Positions 25,436 to 35,895 of a stretch of DNA of 64,000 bases are shown piece after piece. Made by a program: the position numbers and the translations under genes. The stretch comes from Prochilodus magdalenae (Eukaryota; Chordata; Actinopteri; Characiformes; Prochilodontidae): contig JAMWET010000767.1 of the NCBI GenBank assembly GCA_024036415.1, forward strand, positions 167,792 through 231,791, in the 5' to 3' direction. Each line of letters begins with the position of its first letter. Position 1 is the stretch's first letter. The notes under the pieces were generated by a model. That model was not told the DNA's origin. It was given only the letters and a program-made list of their open reading frames with translations, and ran no database searches.

Positions 25436-25740
25436 AGATCACCCCTCGCTCATCTTCTAAACCACTTATCCTTCTGGGTTGCGAAGGCTGCTTTAACCTA
25501 TCCCAGTGCTTATTCAGTAGAAGGCAGGAAACACCCCGGACAGGCTGCCTGCCCATCACAGGACAGACATGCACATTCACATACTCACACCCAGATAGGC
25601 AGTTTAGGATCTTCAGTGGCTTGCCTGTATGTATTTAGACTGTAGGAGGAAACTGATGCAGACACAGCTGGAAGGGGAATCGAACTCGAGGCTCTATTTG
25701 CCATGAAGCGACAGCATTGCCCGCTGCACCACCATGCCAG
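25436..25740 (+). mobile_element. Dispersed fish repeat of the GTGGGAGGAAACC type (SINE- or LINE-tail-like)
   Basis: Landmarks in order are CTCATCTTCTAAACCACTTATCC, in two overlapping parts, then ACACCCCGGACAGGCTGCC, GTAGGAGGAAACTGATGC, GGGGAATCGAACTCGAGGCT, and a final CGCTGCACCACCATGCC. I recall this order from a very common teleost interspersed repeat. The GGGAATCGAAC part resembles a tRNA-type B-box (GGTTCGAATCC on the other strand), but the repeat is too diverged to be a tRNA gene. The family is not assigned. Confidence 0.75.
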
Positions 25741-26214
25741 CATTGATATCCAAGGATCTAAACTGTGATACTACGTAATAGATATATTGACAATTGCTGT
25801 GATTATTGTGTATTGTAATATTATTAATCGCTCAATTAATTTACTCAATTCCCACTACAGTGTAATGCAGGATGGCCGTTAGGGGCTTCTGGAGGGTCTA
25901 GCGGTTCAATAGAGTAACAGAATTCTCTGCCTGTATGCATTCAAACAATTGGCTAGCTAAGTAACAGCTACAGTGCTGCTTTAGGTGAACACACCATTAA
26001 ACTGCCCCTGATGAACTAACAGCAACGGTCTAAAATGACTCTGAAACACATCCTGTTGCACTGACATACATTAGCATTCGCACCAATGAGGCTTCGTTAA
26101 ATACACCATAGTCCATGTGAATTTCCAGCCCTGTAGGTGCACAGCTAGAATCAGCGCTGGTTCTGTTTACGTGTGTTCAACACATGAAAAACAAACGGAT
26201 CTGAAGCAGTGAGA

Positions 26215-26950
26215 TGCGAGTTTGGAGGCAGGAATCAGAAAGGGGGTTTGTTATGGAATCACCTCAGCCATTAGCTGCCTCCCCACCTGGAGTAGTGGCA
26301 CGCTGCCCAAACGTCGCTCCGCAGCCTGTTCGTCTGCAGTCCAAACATGTAAACCCAGCCTGCAGACAGCGCTGTTTACATTCATTAAATCTGCATTTCA
26401 ACACGACTCCTCCGACAGCCTCTCGCTGCTGGGAGACAGTCTTTAGCGAAAAGAGCGCTGAGGCCTTCGGGTCGAATCGCAATTTCTTCCCTGTAACTGG
26501 AGCCCGGAACTTCTGCTAACGTAATTCAAAGCCTATTTTCAAACTCATGCACCGACTGCATCGTTTCAGTACTGTCTGCAGCCCTCCAGATATTATCAGT
26601 TCATTTATTTCCACCTGATTCAGTCATTAGAATTCTTTTGGTGCAATTTCCCTCTCTTTTCAGGTCACTTCTATGGCAAACATGGAAGCCGTTATTATGG
26701 TTATTAGGTATCAGTCATCAGCTGCGGTTTGTTATGGGCTTGATTAATAGCGTCTGGCCTAAACAAACAGCTCGGGCCCCATGCTGCTGCTGAATGTGAT
26801 GGAGAGGGCTGGAGCTGGAGTGATGCTGGAATGGCTTGGCTGAGCAGGATATTGCAAAGTGATTACACAAGTGTAATGCATCAGAACTCCTGCAGCTGCA
26901 CGCTAACAGGTCGTCTACCGCCTTACTGAGATAACAATGGAACAACAATA
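26215..26950. other. GC-balanced block, possible conserved non-coding element
   Basis: Complex single-copy sequence runs between 26.2 and 26.95 kb, with many short open frames on both strands and no protein resemblance. It includes an acceptor-like site at 26,663 (see findings). Confidence 0.3.
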
Positions 26951-27405
26951 GCATTCTATCAGTCCCTCTGCTAAAAATGCCAACAACAACCCACGCACTG
27001 GTTGATATCTGTACCAATGCCGATGTTTATGTCATGGCTTGAGTTGACAGACTAAGAAAAAAAGTGTAATGCCGGCATGGAAAGTTCATTACCCTGCTGA
27101 AGATATGTCCAGGCCGTAATGGGATGGAACTGTGAGAATGTGGGGTTTTAACAAGTGGGGCGCTCACGGATACTTTCAGTGCATCCAAAATTAGTCATGC
27201 TTTAATCATAAACCTAAAGAAAAAAATACATCCATCATCAATAAAATAGTTGCAGCCAGAAGGAAGTGTGGGATTGCAGAGTTATTGGGAAGGAAGATAA
27301 AGGTCACCAGGAACAATAAATGATAGTCAAGTTTAGACTGATAGGGTTAATAATTATTGAGCTACATATACAGTGTCTCGCAGTATGGCGTTGGGCTGCC
27401 ATGTA

Positions 27406-27951
27406 CAGGGGTTGGACAATGAAACTGAATTGTCTAACACTAATGTCATTTTAGTGTGGGAGGTCTCATGGCTGAATTGGACCAGCCTGGTGGCCAATCT
27501 TCATTAATTGCACATTGCACCAGTAAGAGCAGAGTGTGGAGGTTCAGTTAGCAGGTAAGAGCACAGTTCTGCTCAAAATACTGCAATGCACACAACATTA
27601 TGGGTGACATACCAGAGTTCAAAAGAGGTTGGTGCAAACTGTTGGTGCACGTCTTGCTGGCGCATCTGTGACCAAGACAGCAAGTCTTTGTGATGTATCA
27701 AGAGCCACGGTATCCAGGGTAATGTCAGCATACCACCAGGAAGGACGAACCTCCACCAGCATCACGTAGTGACCTGGCCACTATCCTGCAAGAAGAATGG
27801 CTTAAAATCCCTCTGACCACTGTGCAGGACTTGTATATGTCATTCCCAAGACGAACTGACGCTGTATTGGCCGCAAAAGGAGGCCCTACACCATACTAAT
27901 AAATGATGGTGGTCTAAAACCAGGTGTTTCAGTTTCATTGTCCAACCCCTG
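27406..27951 (+). mobile_element. Tc1-like element, family I copy 2, nested in family II copy B (546 bp)
   Basis: The inverted ends start CAGGGGTTGGACAATGAAAC and finish CATTGTCCAACCCCTG, with TA on both sides (27,404-27,405 and 27,952-27,953). It lies inside family II copy B, so it inserted later. Its internal deletion joins the N-terminal DNA-binding part to the C-terminal end of the transposase, unlike copy 1 and like copy 3. Confidence 0.95.
27600..27899 (+). pseudogene. Deleted Tc1-like transposase: N-terminus joined to C-terminus
   Basis: It starts at ATG 27,600 with MGDIPEFKRG. Four extra bases then shift the frame relative to copies 1 and 3; in the shifted frame the helix-turn-helix text is still recognisable. 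Near 27,790-27,899 the sequence reads LQEEWLKIPLTTVQDLYM and then AAKGGPTPY before a stop at 27,897-27,899. That is the usual C-terminus of Tc1-like transposases. The central DDE domain, over 200 residues in an intact protein, is missing. It is a non-functional remnant whose ends may still be transposase substrates. Confidence 0.9.
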
Positions 27952-28035
27952 TATGCTAATGTAACATACCAAATGTCTCAGTATGGAGTTGTAGAGGTTC
28001 CTAGTGGTGTCCTGTGATAATCCATCCCATGCAGT

Positions 28036-28278
28036 TCAAATATTCTCACACAGTTCCTGCAGATTTTTGTGGTGGAGGTGGAGTAACACCAGGCCTTCTG
28101 GACATGTGACAAACCATTCGACTAGTTGCTGACCACGGTGCCTCCACACGCAGATTCGATCTTCACCAAAGCGGGACTCATCACTGAAGATGACCCGCCA
28201 CCATTCTGAGTCACTCCATGAAAGTCTGGCACGATGCCATTGCAGTCCTTGATTATGCTGATGTGGTGTTAAGGGCAA
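28036..28278 (-). pseudogene. Tc1-like transposase catalytic-core fragment (family II copy B)
   Basis: An 80-codon open frame on the minus strand reads LPLTPHQHNQGLQW near its start and then WWRVIFSDESRF. The D in FSDESRF is the second acidic residue of the DDE/DDD triad in Tc1-like transposases. After it comes ICVWRHRGQ, the expected beta-strand segment with a conserved VWR. The N-terminal DNA-binding domain and the third catalytic residue are not in this frame. Eroded versions occur in copies A and C, and in C the FSDES segment is deleted. It is a fossil and no product is expected. Confidence 0.9.
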
Positions 28279-28686
28279 ATGGTGCTATGGCCTTACTAGG
28301 TGTAGTCCTGAGTTGCACAACTGTCTGTCGGCACTAACAGGATGACTCACGGAGGCCATCACTGCTCTACAATCATGGCTGTTGTGTTCAGTGATAAGGC
28401 CTGTCCTTGCGTTGCTGTGCGTAAAACTCTAATCATTCGCATGTCTCACAATGTCAAACCTACCCACCAAGATTCATTCCTGTTGGTTGATTCGTCTGGG
28501 TGCGACTATTTTATTGACGATGGTTGTATGACTAAGATAAAATGATGTATTATACACACCTTTATGTAACATTAATCCAAATAGAGGTGGAAAGGAGAAT
28601 ATTATTGTTCTGCACAGACATCCAGTGGAAAATGTGGAATTTCCTTTGAAATTAGTTGTAGAGCTCAGGCACATACTAATAAAGAC

Positions 28687-29362
28687 TTTGTGGCCAAAAG
28701 TATGTGGACACACATCCTAATAGTTGGCCTTAAGTGTTCAGGCCAATTTGTGAAATTTCCCTGGAAATTCCTGTCCTGGCGACAGACTACTATAGAACTA
28801 CTATATGAAATGGAAGCATCTAGAGCTCAGTCGATCAGCAGTGCAACACACCACACAAACTCACGGAATACTGAGTGCTAAAACATGCGGAACATAAAAC
28901 GAGCAGTTCTCAGTTTTATCACTCATCGCAGAGTTACAAAATGCCTCTGGAAGCAACACTGGCACAAGAACTAAGCTCCATGAATTGCCGAGTAGTTCCG
29001 CACCAGCCTAAGATCACTACACGTAATGCCAAGTCTTGGCTGGACTGGTGCAAAGCATATTGCCACAGGACTCTGGGGCACAGTAAATGTGTGCTTCTCT
29101 AAATAATTACTCTCCTGCAATTGTCAGTCTGATAATCTCGGTTTGGTGGGTGCCAGGAGGACTATCTATCAGAATCCATACTGGCAACAATAAAGTTTGG
29201 TAGAGGAGGGATAGTTTTGTGGAAAGCCTTCTCAGAAGAGTGAACGCTGTTATCCCCTTCAAAACGTTTGATTGATGTCCAAGGTTCTGGAACAGAATGT
29301 CCAGTGAGTTTACTTCATAGCTGTGATGGTCAGGCACCCACATCCGTTTGATCATATAGTGT
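28687..29362 (+). mobile_element. Tc1-like element of a third family, decayed (about 676 bp)
   Basis: The left end reads TGGCCAAAAGTATGTGGACA and the right end, reverse-complemented, TATGATCAAACGGATGTGGG, which are diverged inverted repeats. Between them is eroded transposase DNA. ACTCACGGAATACTGAGTGC and GTTACAAAATGCCTCTGGAA come from the DNA-binding domain, TGGACTGGTGCAAAGC from its end, and GTAAAGTTTGGTAGAGGAGG, read as AATAAAGTTTGGTAGAGGAG here, from the catalytic part. AAAGCCTTCTCAGAAGAGTG is near the C-terminus. Frameshifts and an internal deletion show it is dead. The family assignment is from memory of similar fish elements. Confidence 0.8.
28875..29260 (+). pseudogene. Third-family Tc1-like transposase remnant
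   Basis: Pieces of transposase appear in the right order on the plus strand but in shifting frames. The DNA-binding domain end is around 28,930-29,060, including NAKSWLDWCKAYCHRTLG in the 28,875-29,102 frame (related to the NAKRRLEWCKARxxW consensus). The FGGGG-type catalytic segment follows at about 29,190-29,215, and the C-terminal AFSEE-like piece at about 29,222-29,240. The DES motif is not visible, so the central region is deleted. No functional product is expected. Confidence 0.7.
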
Positions 29363-29819
29363 GTTTGAGAAACCATGCACAATTTTGCACTGGCAGAGGA
29401 GAAGATGTGGGAAACTGCTAGGGCTGACTGATAAATGGCTGGCCTGGAAGCGGGGCAGGTCCTAAACAGCCACACAACAGTTCATGGTAGCAACTGAACT
29501 TCACTAACCAGCCCCTCATCCCAGCACAGTATCAGCAGCAACACATTTACACATCTTGCAGCCAACGAGACAACTTAAGTCTCTCTTACTGAGCACTACT
29601 ATGTGGCTCCATGCCTCCTGTATGTCCACGGTCAGTAGCTTTAAAATGTTTACGTTCTATTTGTACGTATGATGGTGAGTGTGTTCAATCAAGTTGTTCA
29701 GATGTTCTACCATACTTCTGGCTCTAGTACCTATAGTTCAATTATCTAGGACCTAAATATTAAGATACAATTACTCAAGCAATTACCACCTTACTTACAC
29801 TGTGACATACATCAGGATG
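29363..29819. other. No gene seen
   Basis: Single-copy sequence after the third-family element contains no open frame of note and no recognised repeat. Confidence 0.5.
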
Positions 29820-30480
29820 GCCCCTTGCATAGATGCAGTTCTACATCCCTAACAGAGTCAGTATGTAAAGATAGAGAGAGACTGTGTGCATGGAGGGCCA
29901 TATGGGCCTGGGTGGAAGGGGGCTGGGCAGGAGCTGACAGGCCACCAGTGCGGTCTGGGCTGCGGTCTGGGCTGCTGCACTGCTCCTCCTGCCACCCCCC
30001 TGTCCTACACACACACACACACACAAACAGTCACACACGGCGGGCTCCTCGTGCAGCCCGGGCAGATGGCACCCCTTGCCTGCGTGCCAGGAAAAAGCAT
30101 GCAAATTAAAGGTTATACCCAGCAGGTTTGAAGCGCTGCCAGCGCGGGGTGGCGCAGCAGCCCGAGCCCACCTGCTTATCAGCCCGGGGACATCTGGCTC
30201 GATTTTGTGGAATGAGCGCGACGCTGGGAGGAATAACTGTCATCTGTTCAGCCTGCTCCGAGAGGAGTGCCTCCGCGTGCCTCCCGCGCGCCTGCAAGAA
30301 TGATACTTTCACCGCTTTAAAAGATCTCATTAGCTCTTAACTACCGCTCTAGAATTGGTTGTGTTGCCCAACATAGTGTATTACCAATGGCTGCAGACTC
30401 GTCACACGCGCAGGCCCCGACTATTCACACGCTCCACAAACAGCCAGCCGGGTCCCCCCGCCAGGCTGCGAGGGCTGTAG
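29820..30480. other. GC- and CpG-rich block, possible regulatory island
   Basis: This is the most GC-rich clean sequence in the left 50 kb, with many CG dinucleotides at 30,020-30,300 (for example CGCTGCCAGCGCGGGGTGGC) and a short (AC) run at 30,007-30,025. Frames of 70-94 codons overlap in nearly all phases, which reflects composition and not coding. It could be a CpG island or an enhancer. No TATA or exon structure is convincing. Confidence 0.35.
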
Positions 30481-30987
30481 ACATTGACTGGAACAGACAA
30501 CTCCTGGTGAAGGCTTAACAACACAGCCGTCTGAGTTTCGCCCCTAATTCTTTCCCAATATGCTCTCAAGGTTCACGGTATCTCACAGGGGCCTGAATAC
30601 TGTGACTCAAAGTAAGTTCGCAGATGTTTCTCCATATTTGCGGCCTGCTTAGTTTAACCACTCTCTGCGCAACAATTAAAATATGGCCAACTCTGAAAGC
30701 TGAAGGCTCAGTTCAGCATGTGCTACTTAGCCAAAGTTGGCTAATTCATTAATAAAGGTGTCCCCTGTTGGGTAAAGCATTTTATAGAAACTATAAATGG
30801 AGAACAAAACAAGCAAACAAGGTTAGTACGAAATCCGTTTCAGACATAAGCACTGAATAATGTATACTCAAGCAACACTTGGGTGATTACACTCATCCTT
30901 AAAGCATAGTTGCACAAATAGCTGCACACAGAAGGAATCAACCGACAGGAATGAAACTTGGTGGGTAGATTTGACATTGTGAAAATA

Positions 30988-31519
30988 CAGGGATTGGACA
31001 ATGAAACTGAAACACCTGGTTTTAGACCACCATCATTTATTAGTATGGTGTAGGGCCTCCTTTTGCGGCCAATACAGTGTCAGTTCGTCTTGGGAATGAC
31101 ATATACAAGTCCTGCACAGTGGTCAGGGGGATTTTAAGCCATTCTTCTTGCAGGATAGTGGCCAGGTCACTACGTGATGCTGGTGGAGGTTCGTCCTTCT
31201 TGGTGGTATGCTGACATTACCCTGGATACCGTGGCTCTTGATACATCACAAAGACTTGCTGTCTTGGTCACAGATGCGCCAGCAAGACGTGCACCAACAA
31301 TTTGTCCTCTTTTGAACTCTGGTATGTCACCCATAATGTTGTGTGCATTGCAGTATTTTGAGCAGCACTGTGCTCTTACCTGCTAACTGAACCTTCACAC
31401 TCTGCTCTTACTGGTGCAATGTGCAATTAATGAAGATTGGCCACCAGGCTGGTCCAATTCAGCCATGAGACCTCCCACACTAAAAAGACAGGTGTTTCAG
31501 TTTCATTGTCCAACCCCTG
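30988..31519 (-). mobile_element. Tc1-like element, family I copy 3, nested in family II copy C (532 bp)
   Basis: It starts CAGGGATTGGACAATGAAAC and ends CATTGTCCAACCCCTG, with TA on both sides (30,986-30,987 and 31,520-31,521). The host is family II copy C, at a different place in that element than the family I insertion in copy B. Like copy 2 it joins transposase N- and C-termini. An unrelated-looking plus-strand frame at 31,174-31,386 is the shadow of the minus-strand remnant. Confidence 0.95.
31040..31334 (-). pseudogene. Deleted Tc1-like transposase (family I copy 3)
   Basis: On the minus strand from ATG at 31,334 the reading starts MGDIPEFKRGQIVGARLAG, continues with VTKTASLCDVSRATVSRVM, and so holds an intact first helix-turn-helix. 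It then passes into LQEEWLKIPLTTVQDLYM and ends AAKGGPTPY with the stop at 31,040-31,042. The deletion removes the second DNA-binding subdomain and the whole catalytic domain. About 98 codons remain. A truncated DNA-binding protein is formally possible, but nothing shows that it is expressed. Confidence 0.9.
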
Positions 31520-32095
31520 TATGCTAATTAGTCACGCTTCTGAGACGCATCCATATGACGTAAGCAAGGATGGGCCTTATCGCTGTACCTGACTGACCCA
31601 ACAGCCATGATTGTGGGCATTGGCGAGCAGTGATGCCCTCCATGAGTTATTAGTACCAGCACCACTGGCAGATGCCTGCACGACACAGGACTACATGCAT
31701 GCAGACCGTTATGCCGACTGCCCTTAACACCACATCAACTTCGTCAAAGACTGCACTGGTGTTGTGCCAGTCTGTTATGTGACTCAGACTGATAGCAGTT
31801 TGCTGTCACACGTTACATGTCCAATGGCCTGGTGTTACTCCACCTCCACCACAATCGCAAAATCTGCAGGAACTGTGTGAGAGTATTCAGGCTGCATGGG
31901 ATGGATTATCACAGGACACCATTAGAAACCTCGCAAACATGGCGGCCGGATGCCATACTGAGAGACACTACTTCTGGTAGAGCTTATAGCTTAATAAATA
32001 TGGCCCCTATCAGTTTAAATGTATCACCATTTATTGTTCCTGCTAACCTTTATCTTCCTTCCTTCCATTCCATTGCAGTCCCACACTTCCCACTG

Positions 32096-32514
32096 AGGAG
32101 TGAATAAGGCCTCATTAGTAACAAAGATTAGTAACTGATTAATAAGACCACAGGTTAAGGTGTTCATGTGCACTCCAGGTCTTTCCCTAGCCTACAGCAT
32201 GCTGTGTGCGTCCTAGCTTTGTTTATGTAATTGAGTGACGTGCTTATGGCTGCTAGCGAGAACTAAAATCGGCTAACATTTGTTTATCTCAGTCACAGCA
32301 CAATCATCAGGTTTGCTGGGGTCAGAGTGGTGTTTACAGGGTCCTGCTCTGGTCCTGGCAGTGTCCTCAGTGTGGTCAGTGCACTCTCCAGGCATGGTCA
32401 GGTCAGAGAGTCTCCTGCTGATTTAACGGCTGCTCTGAGGCTCGTCTCTCAGCTCCCTAACACTGATGGACAAAATCTCTCACACATGGTGCAGGTGCCT
32501 CACAAGACCTCGCC

Positions 32515-32515
<1 letters not shown>
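32096..32515. other. No gene seen
   Basis: Single-copy sequence between family II copy C and a CA microsatellite. The 147-codon frame that starts at 32,327 runs through the CA and GAT repeats and is not credible. Confidence 0.5.

Positions 32516-32551
<36 letters not shown>
32516..32551. repeat. (CA)n microsatellite
   Basis: About 17-18 uninterrupted CA dinucleotides. It is likely to be polymorphic. Confidence 0.97.
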
Positions 32552-32696
32552 CCCTTGTGTGACAGACAGACCTTCCTAAAACCTATTATTGCCACCTCTT
32601 TGCCAGCCTGTGCCAGGTCTGGGGTGATGTGTATAATATTTAGCTGTCTCTCTCTTTTATTCTTACTATGTCTTGTGATGATAATGGCATTGGTAT

Positions 32697-32728
32697 TGAT
32701 GATGATAATGATGATGATGATGATGATT
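32697..32728. repeat. (GAT)n microsatellite
   Basis: Ten or so GAT triplets with one GATAAT interruption. Confidence 0.9.
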
Positions 32729-34609
32729 AATATGCGTTTTTGTCTATGTTTTTGTTACACAGTTAGGTGAGGCCTGAAAAATCTACTACTAGTACATATT
32801 CAATATGCAATACAATTGTCATATTTTGTATATTATTTTTTCCAAGTTTATTTTCCTCTTATTATGAGTTTTCTGATTAATTATGACAGTCCCCAGTTTT
32901 TGAAAGATCGGCAACAAACTCACTAGGAAGTGTTGTACCTAATTGTGAGATATGGCTTTAATTCGATGTATGGTTAAACCACAACCAACTGTTTAAAATC
33001 AAAATTTTCCCATAAGAATAAATGGTGGAATTCAAAAAAACAAAAATATGTGTGTTAAACAATTCTGTTTGGGAAGCTGAGGTCTCATTCATAGTGGAGC
33101 CTGGTGAGACATACAATATAAATAAATAAAAAAAACAGTAAAAATAAAATCATATTCCCATTAAGGACAATTTGAAAACAAAGCTACATAAAAAATAACT
33201 CAAATCAATAAAAAAAAAAAAACACAACAGAAAAGGGAGAAAATAAATTTTGTATTTGTAATATGTGTATCTATTGTGATATTTAATAGATGAAAACCTT
33301 ATTATCCCAAAAAGCCCCTCCATGCCGTACAATATTTGTTTCTGGATCTCAGTATCAGGGAGGGTGTCTGAGCGTTTGTGTAATGATAGGTGGGTCAGTG
33401 GGAGAGGGATATAAAACATGATAATGTTTTAGCTAATATTAGTAATATAATATCATATTTCTCCCCACAATGATGTAATTAAGGAGTTGTTTTAGAGTTG
33501 GTGAAAAGTTACCACTTTATGATGTTACAGGAACACATGAATGTTAAGGGTATGATATGCCAAATCAGGCTTTAAGGTTTTAAGCAGTTACATTGTTATC
33601 CAGTGCCGAATGCTTTACTGTGCAAGCTCATCCCTGAGACAACATGTGAGCGGATACATGTGAGTTTTGGAAGTGCAGCCTGGAGAAATCGTTTGGAGAG
33701 AGGGCGTGTGCGTGTTTTGGTTTGCGCCTATCTGCACTGCTTTGTCTCAGTGCTGTCGGCTGATTGAGTGTGGCTCTAATTGAAAGTGAAGTTAGCTGTG
33801 TGCAGTGTTGCAGTGCTCAGCCCCTGGTATGTCCAGCATGAGTGGGAGTAAGAGGGGTAAGGGGTCACCTATCAGAACTGCTGTTGTAGGAAGCAAGGAA
33901 GAGAAAAAAGAGAGAGCGGCATTAAGGAAGGCACTGTACAAGACTAATGCTTGGGGTGGCTTTTACTCATTGGAGAGAGCTAAAAGGACACAAGACAGTT
34001 TTAAAAGCTGATGGGGAAATGCTGAAAATCAGGCGCATGTAAAGGGGAATAGGTTTGTGTTCAGTTCAACAACAAATGCACATGTACAGCTGTCCATGGT
34101 GGGAGCTCAAAGCATGATGGTGTAAATGTGGAGTACGCTGTATAACTGTAGGCTGTAGAGGGAAACCCCAAGAGCACAAAATACCATATAATGCTGTTTT
34201 AATAGCCATCATTACCTGATTCTATGAACATCTATGCCACTGTTTTACAGCTCCTGCCTGACTGCCCAGTTTAGACAATGCATGCATGGGAATGGTTCAA
34301 AGGGGTTCGTTCTTTCTTACAGAAAGGAAAACATCATAGCCAAATACCTAGAATAACAATTATGGCCTATTTCATACATGTGCTGCGCTTGCACAGTCCA
34401 GACCCAGTTTCGGGTTCAAATCGTGTAACAACGTTATCCAACTAAGTCGGTGGAATGGTGGTCTCTGACTTGTGCACACTAGTGTAAATTAGCATTATAT
34501 GAATAAAATATGTGGCATCAACACAATTATTTTTAAAGGAAGTAAGCTGAAAGACATAACTCTACTGATTTAATAGACTGTAAAAAAATTCAACGCATCA
34601 TTTTCCCCC
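32729..34609. other. AT-rich non-coding stretch, no gene supported
   Basis: A-rich runs lie at 33,120-33,240. A 68-codon plus-strand frame (33,805-34,011) is lysine- and serine-rich and resembles nothing I know; its start has no recognisable promoter or splice context. No transposon ends were recognised. Confidence 0.5.
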
Positions 34610-35110
34610 CAGTAGAAGCAGTTCAGCGCCACGGAACTGGAGGAACTGACAGGCAGTGAGTGAACCCATCTGCAACCAGTGTGAAAGGCCAATATTTGAG
34701 TGGAGAACGAGCGCGCGTGTGCTAGGCGTGCCTGAACTCACTAGTCAGGGTCCTAAGTGCTCTTTGTTTTGGATTATTCTAGCCAAGCGCACCCACAGTT
34801 AATTGTTTTTCATTCTCATTTTCTCTGTTTATACAGCTCTGCTAAGCACCCGCCGGCTATTTGAAGGTTGATTTGCTTGACACTTTAATTGCTGAAAAAA
34901 TCATTTGGATTCGCCTGGCCTTTCTTGCCCCTGTGTGCATCAGGGCCCCATCCATGCCCAGCCAGTGTGCTCCTGGGATGAGGATGATGAGGATGAAGAT
35001 GACGATGACATGCGCGGACTGTAAACAGCCTGTGGCGTACGGGGTGGGGGGGGCGGGAGTGACATGCTGGGGGTTGACTGTACCAGCGCCTTAATTGGGA
35101 ATGCCACATG
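34610..35110. other. GC-balanced block with GAT-rich core, possible conserved non-coding element
   Basis: Complex sequence surrounds a purine-rich GATGAGGATGATGAGGATGA tract starting near 34,976. Homeodomain-like words (CTTTAATTGC) occur near 34,880. No convincing exon was found. A regulatory role is inferred from composition only. Confidence 0.3.
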
Positions 35111-35704
35111 TCGGTCAGTGGCACAGGGCAAGCTGGACTGGATTTCAGAGAGGGCAGTGAAGACCCAGAGCTATGTGAGGAGATGATGATCATGAGGGTC
35201 ACTGAATTCTTTTGGAGGGGGTGGGGGGAGTAGGGGAATCATCATGGGGCCAACGTGTGGATGAAGAGGAACAGAGGGTTTTGACAAGTGTGTGTGTTTG
35301 TGGATACGCCGGAGTGTGTGCAAACATTGGGGTTTGTGATGTGTGTCTGTTATGTCTTGATGGGTCCGGGTAACCCAGGAAAAGGAGACATGGTTATTTC
35401 ATTTTGCCATTAAGTCCAAGTCATGTATGTCTCCCCATCAGGAGAAAAGCCAAAGTTACATTTAACAGCAAATTAAACAGAACTCTCCACAACTAACTAC
35501 AGTATTAAATCATACAGTGTTTAGTGTGTCCTCTCTTGGCCTTAATCGCAGCTCTGTGGCCAGCTGCAGAGCTATTGCCCATCCTGTGCGGACTGATGCC
35601 GTTGCCTCACCTGCTTTGGCTGGGTGCCACTGCCATGAAGGCCCTGCTTCAAAAACACTCCACACTTGTCCTATTCATAGCCTGTGGTTGTTGCTATCCA
35701 GGGT

Positions 35705-35895
35705 CGACCTAAAGAGGATGGATTCCACTTTTGAGTCTTGGGTACTCCTGAGGTTTCTTGCTCTGAGGGACTTTTTCCTTCGCACTGTCACCTTGCTCAC
35801 TGTGGTGTTGGACCCAGATTTTCTGTAAAGCTGCTTTGTGACAATCTCTGTTGTAAAAAGTGATATGTAAATAAATGTGCCTGGATTTGACTTCT
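35705..35895 (+). mobile_element. Common fish retroposon 3' tail
   Basis: Landmarks in order are AAGAGGATGGATTCCACTTT, CTGAGGTTTCTTGCTCTGAG, GGGACTTTTTCCTT, and the tail TTTCTGTAAAGCTGCTTTGT followed by GTTGTAAAAAGTGATATG and AAATAAATG. I recall this order, ending in a GCGCTATACAAATAAA-type tail, from a very common teleost LINE- or SINE-related repeat. It is diverged and has no coding capacity. Upstream sequence to about 35,520 may belong to the same insertion. Confidence 0.75.

Larger units (their letters stand above)
27228..28527 (-). mobile_element. Tc1-like element, family II copy B, interrupted by a family I element
   Basis: The ends are inverted. The left reads CATCATCAATAAAATAGTTG and the right CGACTATTTTATTGACGATG. 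Sequence on both sides of the family I insertion (27,406-27,951) matches copies A and C: GCAGTATGGCGTTGGGCTGCC before it, and the CTCAGTATGGAGTTG to CATCCCATGCAG segment after it. Without the insertion the element is about 750 bp, so it is deleted relative to a full Tc1-like element. It carries the best preserved catalytic-core fragment in the window. Confidence 0.88.
30890..32095 (+). mobile_element. Tc1-like element, family II copy C, interrupted by a family I element
   Basis: The left part (30,890-30,987) contains CTTAAAGCATAGTTGCACAA and GGAATCAACCGACAGGAATG, the family II 5' end also seen reversed in copy B and at 36.3 kb. The element resumes at 31,522 after the insertion. LPLTPHQLRQRLHW-coding DNA lies near 31,718-31,760. 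The catalytic FSDES segment is deleted. The right part to about 32,095 matches copy A (TTTATTGTTCCTGCTAACCT). It is a dead, nested element. Confidence 0.85.

Noticed and set aside
25680..25740. tRNA-like B-box text in the dispersed repeat
   Set aside because: No complete cloverleaf or anticodon arm can be drawn. It is part of an old interspersed repeat.
29107..29475. 122-codon minus-strand ORF
   Set aside because: It runs antisense through the decayed third-family Tc1-like element and shows no independent protein features.
31174..31386. Plus-strand ORF nearly repeated at 17,439-17,645
   Set aside because: Both are antisense shadows of the family I transposase remnant.
32327..32770. 147-codon plus-strand ORF
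   Set aside because: It reads through the CA and GAT microsatellites (poly Thr-His and Met-rich runs), so it is not a gene.
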